Source: an uncultured Lachnospiraceae bacterium (lineage in GTDB: Bacteria; Bacillota; Clostridia; Lachnospirales; Lachnospiraceae). From it: a stretch of 60,752 nucleotides of DNA. Positions 53,429 through 60,752 of this stretch are shown here, one piece after another. Position numbers and translations under genes: made by a program. Location: contig CANQPJ010000011.1 in NCBI GenBank assembly GCA_947625755.1, forward strand, positions 1 through 60,752, written 5' to 3'. The notes beneath the pieces were generated by a model, which did not search any database, was not told the origin of the DNA, and saw only the letters and a program-made list of their open reading frames with translations. Position 1 is the first letter of the stretch, and each line of letters starts with the position of its first letter.

Positions 53429-56400
53429 TTATTTTTTTATTCTGACTCTCTTAATTGCTGACCATTTTCCGTTAACTCTCCGGTTTCCATCGAACTTAAA
53501 AGCACGGACTCTTACAAACAATTTTTTCCTGTTCTTTAATTTTTTGGATTTAATTGTTATTTTTGTTTTCTTCGAAATTCTCCGGACAAGAGCCTTTTTG
53601 TTCTTTTTCGCATTTTTTCTGGTCTTGTAAATTACTACCAGATATTTCTTTGCTCCGGTAATCTTCTTTAATCTGATTTTGACTTTCTTGGCAGCTTTTT
53701 TCTTAACTATAATTTTCTTAATTTTGGCTTTACCCGGTGCCTTTACCGATGTTGTAGATTTTGCCTCCGGTGTGGATGTGACAACTTTTTTCGTGGTGGT
53801 CTCCACTGCCTGACCATCTTTTTTCGTGGTGGTCTCTGTTGCCGGATTGTCATTTTCCGTAGTTTTCTGTTCTTTCCTTGTAGTAACATCCTGTGTTACA
53901 ACCGGGCGGTCATCAACATCATCATCCTGATCCGACTCTGTCGGTCTGCTGCCCTCTTTAATGCTGATTTTACCTGTCACGCCCTTTGACTCAATACCGT
54001 TTAATACAGCGGTAACTTTTACTGTATGAGAACCGCCGTCTAATGCAGTATATGTTCTTGTTCCGGCGACTTCCAGATTCATATCCTTAATATCATCATC
54101 AATGTAAATTCTATAAGTTTCGCCATTACTGTTATCGCCTTGGAAGGATACCTGAATTGCTCCATCTGCCGGACTGGATAATGACAATCCGTATGGTTCT
54201 TTCGGCATGAATTTATCTGCCTTACCCATCACTGCAATCTCGCGGAGCTGATACCCGTATCCTGCTGATTTCTTTGTAAAGTGAATTTTCACATACTGGA
54301 CATCTGTCTGGGTATACCGTGTTGTATCTACTTTTACCTCTACCGGCGATGCATAAGCTATATCTTGCACCGCAGCTACTGTCTCATATTGGCTTCCATC
54401 TTTAGAAAATTCAATCGTGAAGTCTTTTGCATAAGTATTCTCATTGTCAAATGCCAGCAATACTTCTTCAATTTCTTCCGCTGCAACACTCTTTCCAAGT
54501 GTAAGGGTGATGGATGCATCTTCTACACCCCATACGGTTTCAACCTTATCGCCATTAATATCACCATCCGTCAGATCCTGTGGGTCCTGACTGCCTTCTA
54601 AAGTGTAGATTTTATCTACCTTTACTTTTGCTCCTTTTGCAAAATTCCTTCCTGTGTCTACATAATCCCTCAAGGAACCGTCATCTACATCTACACTTCT
54701 GGAAATCCCCTCTGAAAGTTTTCCGTCATAGTAAGAAACTGCTTTTACGGTATGCTTTCCAGCGGTTACCTTCATGGTTCCCTTGCCGGCATTAATCAAA
54801 TCTGTTGATTTCACGCCGTCTAAGAAAAGTACATATTTATATCCGTTCTGTCCGGCGCCTGCAATAATTTCATAGTCAATCTGGAATGGATTGGTTGATG
54901 TTACAACAAAGTTTTCCGGATTATCACAGTGTTCGATTTCTACCTCTTTTGCAGACATTTCTGTAGATAAAACAGCTACTTCCCGCATCTGGAATCCATA
55001 GTCTTTGTGTCCTTCCAGTGTGATTTTAATATATCGGGTTGTACTTAATTTGTCAGAGTAGTTTTTCAATGGAATTGTAAACAATCCATTGTCAGAGCCT
55101 TCATAGGTCATCCCCTTAATTGTATCAACATCTACAAAATCAATTCCCGTATCTGATAATGAAATCTTATAATCTCCACAGAATGTAAGAACATTAACAT
55201 ATTTAATTGCTACTGTATCAATTCCATCTGTATTATAGTTTGCACCCAAATCGATTAATACATACTCTGATTTTTGTGAGGCATCTCTGCCGGTGCATAC
55301 AAAATTACCGTCTATGTTTCCATCGGTTAGTACTCCGGTTGTCTGGCTGCCTTCTCCCGAATACATGGAAGAAACGGAAGAGAACTTGCCAAGTGCAAGA
55401 TTGTATTTTGCATCAGTAATCATTTCCTTAATGGTAGCCTGCGGACCGACGGTTACGGTACATGTACCTTTCTTTCCTGCAATTGTTACGGTTATCGTTG
55501 CTGTTCCTTCGCTTTTTGCCGTCAGTGTACCGTTATCGTTAACTGATACAATACCTTCATTATCAGAAGCCCATTTAGCAGTTGTATCATCCGTTGTATC
55601 TGCCGGTGTAATAACTGCTTCTACTGTATCAGATGATTTGTTCTTCATAGTAAGAACGGAAGGTTTAATTTCTACTTTTGTTACATGTTTTGGTTCACTG
55701 ACAGTAACCTTACATGTAGCCTTCCTGCCGCCTGTAACAGTGGCTGTAATGACAGCCTCGCCCTTTGCTTTTCCTGTTACCAAACCATTCTCATTTACTG
55801 ATGCGATACGGTCTGCGCTCGAACTCCATGTTACCTTCTCTGCTGTCAGTGGAGCAAGCTGTACTGTATTTCCAATCGCAATATTAGCAGATTCAAGATT
55901 GAGTCCCAAAGTGCCTTTAATTAAAATGGTTGAAACCGTAACATCTGAAAGAAGCATTTTCTCTCTGTAAGTCACCGCTTTGACCTGTGTAGAGCTGTCT
56001 ACAACAAACGGTTTCGTATATGTTTCTGAATCCTCTGTAGGATCCGTTCCATCTGTGGTGTACTTAATTTCAGCACCTTTTACTGCTGTAGATAAGGTAA
56101 CGGTCTGTGCCTTATCATAAGTACCGGAAGCCGGTGTGATAGTCGGGGCTTTTGCCTGATTTGCACCGTATACTTCAAATTCAAAAATTCTATATCCATA
56201 CTGCGTAGCTCTCTTAACTCCCTGCATTCTCACATATCTGGCTCTTACTGCATCAAATGTGGTAGTAACAGTTCCCACAGCTCCTGATTCTGCTTTTACT
56301 GTGGTCCATGTTGAGCCATCTGTAGAAATCTGTATGTTATACTTGCTGGCAAAGGCTGTTTCCCAGTTGATTTTCACGGTATTAATTGCCTTTGCGCTTC

Positions 56401-59400
56401 CCAAATCTATCTGTATCCACTCATCATTTTCTTCTGCAGCCTGCCATGATGATGTATAGTCTCCATCCACAATAGTATATGCCGTATCCTGTTTAGAACT
56501 TGCCGTGACCTGCTTTCCAAGAGCAAGATTTTCACTGCTTTCGATTGCATCACCATTAATCTCAAAAGCTGCCGAGCCATATGCGGAATCAATATTTCCA
56601 TCCTTAATTGCTATAGCTTTTACAGTACAATTACTGGATACCATAAATCTTCCCGTGTACTCTGTGGAATTTTTTGTAGGAGCTGTTCCATCTGTCGTGT
56701 AATAAATTTTTGCTCCTTCCGTACTACAGTTTAACTCAACAATCTGCGTATCTTCAAAGCGGACGGTACCGGAAGCATTCTCTTTTACTTCACCATCCTG
56801 AAGTCCTATCGAGCGGATAGTTGGCGTGGCTGTCTGTACATAGTTCATTCCGCCTGCCGGATTAATATCAAAGTGAACCAGTGATTTTCCACTTACCTTT
56901 GCTTTTCCTATCACATCACCTGACTTAGGCTCCACGATTGTAACAGTCTTTGTGGCTGTTGTCGGATTCCAAACTTCACCGGTGTATGTATAACCGCTTT
57001 CTTCATCACCCTTCTTATATACGGAACCGGTTAATGTCTGTCCTACAATCACATAGTCATTTGTTCTATATCCTAACTGATCCATTGCAGAAATAAACCA
57101 TAACGTGTTGGCTCTGTCTTCACTTTGCACCTTGTCTGTATTTTTTTCAAATAATTCATAAGCTGCCTTCGGGTCAGTCTGGGAAAGCATTGGCCATGTA
57201 ATATGCTGCCATCCGGTATCCGGTGTCGGATATTCTTCGGCTGTTTTTTGTTCTTTCTCAATATATTCATTAATCTCTTCTTCAGATTTGCCCTGATTGC
57301 GATATTCTTCCACCCGCTTGTTCATATTAATCAGAACTTTTCTTCTGGCATCTTCCGTGTCATTCCAAAGTCCCTGATACATGTTTTTACATTTGTCCTG
57401 ATACATACCATAATTGGTCAGGTATTCTGAAATCGGGAGCCACTGAATGCCATATACATAAATCGGCTGTCCGCCAAAGAATGTACCATAGCTGTAACTT
57501 GCGCCATAAATCTGTCCTGTTCCTTCGAATGGATAGCCTTCAAGCCAGTTATCACCGTCATAATCAAACCAATACTGTTCAATCGCTTCCATCTCCGTGG
57601 TGAACCCGTATGCACCTGCATCAATATACTTCTGATTCTGTGAGGTCTCACCCCATAGATACATTCCTACCCAGCTGAACAATGATTCGCTTGCTGATTC
57701 CTGGTTGTTTCCATCGTCATTATCTGCGTATCCTCCTGCCCATGAATGTCCGGAATACTGGTCAAAAGCTCTGAACTTACAGAACATATTCCCGTCATTT
57801 TCCGGTTCTTCCGGGTCAGCGTAATCCCGTACCAATAGTTCAATCATATCCTTATAATCGTTATAGAAAGTCCTATCATAACTAGCAAGCACAGATGCAC
57901 CAAACATAAAATATCCATAGGTAAAGTGATGGTCACAGATTGCCGCATTGGCACCAAAGGAACTTTCCGGATAATATAATGTACCCCAGTCCTTATTATA
58001 AATCAGATAACACCTGTCACCATCGCCACTGTAGGTGAACCAGTCTACCATAATTTTTTTCAATTTTTTAAGTAATCCGTCACGAATTTCCGCTTCACCA
58101 ATCTGGTCTGCCATCAGAGCGCTGATTGCCAATGGGTGAACTGCTTTTCCCTGCCAGTAAGCATCCGCATTTGGATTGGTGCCTAACTGGTTTAATACAA
58201 CATTTAGATAGTCCTTTGCTTCAGAACTGTCAAACATACTACTGTTTGGTCTTGCAAACGTTGGAAGCAGTCCTGCGAACTGCTGTGTTGTAGTCAGTAC
58301 ATTTGCAAACTTTGCTTTCATTTTTCCCCGGATTGAACCATATACCGCATCCGGATTGTCTGTATCCGTAGAATGTTTCCACTGATGCGGATAAAATGCC
58401 TGCATTGTCACATCACTAAATCCATTTCTTTTTACCTTCGTGGAAACTGTGTATGTTGTATCAATCTTTGATGTTTTTTTATCATAAGTGTACCCAACCT
58501 GGGTATCTGTTACAAATGCGTAACCATGCTGATAATATGTATTTAAGTCTGCCTTTGCAGTCATGGCTCCAAAGGACATATATGCATTATCTTTCGATGA
58601 AAACTCTACCTTTAATGTAGTCTTTGAACCCACCGTAACTGCAGTAAACTTTGTTCCCTCCGGTACGGTTACTGCAAAATATGAACCATCATTTCCGGCT
58701 CTTGTATTTTCTTCATCTACAGACTTAAATCCCAGATGGTCAGTTATAATGCTTTCTCCTGCATTGTTCAAAATTGTATTTCCGTTTCCGTCAAAAATTT
58801 CTTTAATGGAATTTGAGTTAATAAATACAATCTGATTATCTTTGTATTCTGTAAAAATATATGGAGAACCCTTAACAAAAGTGGACTTCATTTTCAGTCC
58901 CTCTTCATCACAGAGTCCTAAATCTACAGAGTAGTCCCCATATCCTTCTACCCTGTCATAACCTGTAGCTGCCAGAAAATTGTCAGGCGCTACATAAAAA
59001 TCTATGGTTTTTTCCGTATAATATCCCACACCAAGGTCTTCTTCTTTTCTCTCGTCCATAAATCCCTGGGACGCCAAAATCACGCCGAGACCTTTCTTGG
59101 AATATACCGCTTTTAGCGGATGGATAACATCCATATTTCCATAGGTTTTAATCATTGCGGATGACCACCAGCTGTTAGAATCAATAGGAACCTTTACCTT
59201 TTCTTCATTTACGAATGTTGGAAGCTTGTTCAGCTCTTTTTTTATTTCCCCGGAAATATAAGAACCCTTTCCATTCGGATTATTAATAATCTGTCTGGTT
59301 GGAAGAGGCGCAATACTCTCATTGGTCTTGCTGTCGCCCTCTTTATATTCGTATACCTCCAGTTCTCTCAATCCAAAGCCGCTTCCATGCTCTACTTTTG

Positions 59401-60652
59401 AATAGGTCAGCACTCTCACATATCTGACATTTGTCTGGTAACAGGTAACATTATCTATAATACCGGTATATCCCCTAAACTGTCTGTGAATGGTCTTCCA
59501 TGTCTTACTGTCACTGGAAACTTCAAAATCATATATTTTACCGGCATCATCATTAAATCTTGCAACAACACGTCCAATCGTATATGCTTTTCCTAAATCT
59601 ACATACAGCCATTGGTCTTCCTCTCCCTGATAGGATGTAAAAGAAGTGTCTGTTTTTCCGTCCACTGCATTTTCCGGTTTAATCTGATTATATGCATCTT
59701 CCGTAATATTACCGGAGGAATCTTTCATCCACCATTCATCTCTTGTTCCGGAACATTTCACCGGCTGATTCAGGGCAAGGTTCGTTCCATAATTTTCCGG
59801 TCTTTTATTCGCTCCGCCGGTTCCCCAAACCTGAAATTCCCATAAAGAGCTGCCATAGTTTGTAGCTCTTTGTGTTGTAATTATTTTTACATACCGCCCT
59901 GTAGTCTTGCTGAGCTCACTGGAGTCAATAGTCTGCTTTAAGGCAGCCTCTGTATCCACCTTGATGCCATTATCTCCGCTGGCGTCCTCTTTGGATTCAA
60001 AAGTAACTTCCCCGCTTCCTACAACAGCATCCGATGTTTTGTTGTAAGCAACTACTTTCAAGGTATGCGTACCCGGTTTCATTCTAATATCACCCCAAGT
60101 CCTGTCACAATGATCAAATCTATAATTATCTCCTGCCGCATAAGCAATCTGATCATCTACCAGAACATCAAAAACCGCATCATCTACACCAGTCCAATTA
60201 ATATTGTATTGATGTTCTCCGGTATCCTCACGGGTACCTATATACTTGTAGGAAACAGCTAAATCTGTATAGCCGCCTACATTTTTTCCTTTCGTATATA
60301 CAGTTGTCCAATTTGTTTCATCATCTGACACCTGTATGTCATAATATTTGGCATAAGCCGCTTCCCAATGTAAATATATGTGATCAATGGTTGCTACTTT
60401 TCCCAAATCTACATACATCCATTCATTCTTATCATCCCCATCTGCCTGCCATCTTGTAGATTCATTTCCATCTACCGCAGCACTTTCATTACTTCCGGAG
60501 CTGACATAAACAGGTCTGTCTAAAGAAAGATTGTATGGTGTATTATCCTCGTCTGCTGCTGTAACAGTAAACAGTTGTGTCTGCGGACAGACAGTAAGTA
60601 CCATTACCAATGCCATAACGAGAGATAATATCTTTTTAATTCCTCTGTTCAT
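53429..60652 (-). CDS. Giant secreted GH81 endo-beta-1,3-glucanase with many accessory domains and a lysine-rich tail
   Basis: 2407 aa, against 700-1200 for common GH81 enzymes; GAGGAGG precedes the ATG. Signal peptide 1-33. F5/8C domain 40-280, split by an inserted Fn3-like segment about 115-220. Second F5/8C 285-430. GH81 about 470-1195, with CDHHFTYGYFMFGASVL near residue 907 (conserved Asp) and NNQESASESLF near 985 (conserved Glu pair). Chitobiase-C-like 1275-1365 and 1500-1575, F5/8C 1370-1500, Big2 1580-1650 and 1655-1740. F5/8C-like 1745-1890 and 1985-2130, Fn3-like 1895-1975 and 2135-2210. Thr/Glu linker with TTKKDGQAVETTTKK, lysine-rich tail 2310-2407. It would attack insoluble beta-1,3-glucan at the surface. 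Domain edges are approximate. Confidence 0.9.
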   Translation of the reverse strand: MNRGIKKILSLVMALVMVLTVCPQTQLFTVTAADEDNTPYNLSLDRPVYVSSGSNESAAVDGNESTRWQADGDDKNEWMYVDLGKVATIDHIYLHWEAAYAKYYDIQVSDDETNWTTVYTKGKNVGGYTDLAVSYKYIGTREDTGEHQYNINWTGVDDAVFDVLVDDQIAYAAGDNYRFDHCDRTWGDIRMKPGTHTLKVVAYNKTSDAVVGSGEVTFESKEDASGDNGIKVDTEAALKQTIDSSELSKTTGRYVKIITTQRATNYGSSLWEFQVWGTGGANKRPENYGTNLALNQPVKCSGTRDEWWMKDSSGNITEDAYNQIKPENAVDGKTDTSFTSYQGEEDQWLYVDLGKAYTIGRVVARFNDDAGKIYDFEVSSDSKTWKTIHRQFRGYTGIIDNVTCYQTNVRYVRVLTYSKVEHGSGFGLRELEVYEYKEGDSKTNESIAPLPTRQIINNPNGKGSYISGEIKKELNKLPTFVNEEKVKVPIDSNSWWSSAMIKTYGNMDVIHPLKAVYSKKGLGVILASQGFMDERKEEDLGVGYYTEKTIDFYVAPDNFLAATGYDRVEGYGDYSVDLGLCDEEGLKMKSTFVKGSPYIFTEYKDNQIVFINSNSIKEIFDGNGNTILNNAGESIITDHLGFKSVDEENTRAGNDGSYFAVTVPEGTKFTAVTVGSKTTLKVEFSSKDNAYMSFGAMTAKADLNTYYQHGYAFVTDTQVGYTYDKKTSKIDTTYTVSTKVKRNGFSDVTMQAFYPHQWKHSTDTDNPDAVYGSIRGKMKAKFANVLTTTQQFAGLLPTFARPNSSMFDSSEAKDYLNVVLNQLGTNPNADAYWQGKAVHPLAISALMADQIGEAEIRDGLLKKLKKIMVDWFTYSGDGDRCYLIYNKDWGTLYYPESSFGANAAICDHHFTYGYFMFGASVLASYDRTFYNDYKDMIELLVRDYADPEEPENDGNMFCKFRAFDQYSGHSWAGGYADNDDGNNQESASESLFSWVGMYLWGETSQNQKYIDAGAYGFTTEMEAIEQYWFDYDGDNWLEGYPFEGTGQIYGASYSYGTFFGGQPIYVYGIQWLPISEYLTNYGMYQDKCKNMYQGLWNDTEDARRKVLINMNKRVEEYRNQGKSEEEINEYIEKEQKTAEEYPTPDTGWQHITWPMLSQTDPKAAYELFEKNTDKVQSEDRANTLWFISAMDQLGYRTNDYVIVGQTLTGSVYKKGDEESGYTYTGEVWNPTTATKTVTIVEPKSGDVIGKAKVSGKSLVHFDINPAGGMNYVQTATPTIRSIGLQDGEVKENASGTVRFEDTQIVELNCSTEGAKIYYTTDGTAPTKNSTEYTGRFMVSSNCTVKAIAIKDGNIDSAYGSAAFEINGDAIESSENLALGKQVTASSKQDTAYTIVDGDYTSSWQAAEENDEWIQIDLGSAKAINTVKINWETAFASKYNIQISTDGSTWTTVKAESGAVGTVTTTFDAVRARYVRMQGVKRATQYGYRIFEFEVYGANQAKAPTITPASGTYDKAQTVTLSTAVKGAEIKYTTDGTDPTEDSETYTKPFVVDSSTQVKAVTYREKMLLSDVTVSTILIKGTLGLNLESANIAIGNTVQLAPLTAEKVTWSSSADRIASVNENGLVTGKAKGEAVITATVTGGRKATCKVTVSEPKHVTKVEIKPSVLTMKNKSSDTVEAVITPADTTDDTTAKWASDNEGIVSVNDNGTLTAKSEGTATITVTIAGKKGTCTVTVGPQATIKEMITDAKYNLALGKFSSVSSMYSGEGSQTTGVLTDGNIDGNFVCTGRDASQKSEYVLIDLGANYNTDGIDTVAIKYVNVLTFCGDYKISLSDTGIDFVDVDTIKGMTYEGSDNGLFTIPLKNYSDKLSTTRYIKITLEGHKDYGFQMREVAVLSTEMSAKEVEIEHCDNPENFVVTSTNPFQIDYEIIAGAGQNGYKYVLFLDGVKSTDLINAGKGTMKVTAGKHTVKAVSYYDGKLSEGISRSVDVDDGSLRDYVDTGRNFAKGAKVKVDKIYTLEGSQDPQDLTDGDINGDKVETVWGVEDASITLTLGKSVAAEEIEEVLLAFDNENTYAKDFTIEFSKDGSQYETVAAVQDIAYASPVEVKVDTTRYTQTDVQYVKIHFTKKSAGYGYQLREIAVMGKADKFMPKEPYGLSLSSPADGAIQVSFQGDNSNGETYRIYIDDDIKDMNLEVAGTRTYTALDGGSHTVKVTAVLNGIESKGVTGKISIKEGSRPTESDQDDDVDDRPVVTQDVTTRKEQKTTENDNPATETTTKKDGQAVETTTKKVVTSTPEAKSTTSVKAPGKAKIKKIIVKKKAAKKVKIRLKKITGAKKYLVVIYKTRKNAKKNKKALVRRISKKTKITIKSKKLKNRKKLFVRVRAFKFDGNRRVNGKWSAIKRVRIKK

Positions 60653-60752
60653 ATATATTCCTCCTCGTATAATATTTTTTATATTAAAATTTAATAGTTA
60701 CTTTAATTAATCAATCGGTTTGCTAATGCCCATGATATAATTGCTCTATGTC

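Noticed and set aside
55293-55970. 225-codon plus-strand frame opposite the GH81 gene
   Set aside because: Shadow of the Big2/F5-8C coding region; no ribosome site and the opposite strand is clearly coding.

Overview
The window looks like a low-GC, spore-forming Clostridia chromosome, most likely a gut Lachnospiraceae (Coprococcus/Roseburia-like). The evidence is the AT-rich sequence, strong GGAGG ribosome sites, an ileS gene behind a T-box, a spoIID-spoIIQ pair, and a large glycan-use locus of Gram-positive type. No species is claimed.

Layout. 1-910: a 70-bp tandem repeat running off the left edge, then an unannotated type I toxin-antitoxin locus (30-aa holin-like peptide with a convergent RNA). 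1142-12740: housekeeping genes, all on the minus strand: phosphatase, YwlG family, ECF S component, glpK, SpoIIQ-like and spoIID, glycogen phosphorylase, ileS with its T-box. 12867-21206: surface proteins, comprising a secreted CotH-type kinase, a small tail-only protein and a 1317-aa binding protein. 21371-46100: a beta-1,3-glucan utilisation locus. 46490-48763: a wall-anchored binding protein, an acyltransferase and a small membrane protein. 49477-52732: an ABC-2 exporter. 53429-60652: a 2407-aa secreted GH81 endo-beta-1,3-glucanase.

How the glucan genes fit together (inference from families and context). GH81 and GH16 cut beta-1,3-glucan outside the cell, and several F5/8C, CBM-like and Fn3 proteins hold substrate or wall. 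Two binding proteins and two permease pairs, together with a DUF5696 protein and an NHL/TPR/Yip1 membrane protein, import oligosaccharides. There is no ATPase in the operon, so a shared MsmX-type ATPase is expected elsewhere. Inside, a long GH149/GH161-like phosphorylase, a GH94 laminaribiose-type phosphorylase and a signal-less GH17 finish the job. A LacI regulator sits inside the 19-kb, 11-gene operon. The operon promoter and the promoter of the 1317-aa protein are strikingly alike.

The most unusual signal is non-coding. Five intergenic regions hold arrays of hairpins of exactly 41 nt (TTACATAT ... ATATGTAA) repeated at exactly 74 bp, 29 units in all. This spacing holds although inner and linker sequences differ. 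The half-sites are 32 and 42 bp apart, about 3 and 4 DNA turns. Two of the arrays flank a gene for a PD-(D/E)XK nuclease-like protein. Two others form imperfect inverted copies of about 600 bp around the ABC-2 exporter. A second candidate novelty is a lysine-rich Fn3-like C-terminal domain of about 95 residues shared by four secreted proteins.
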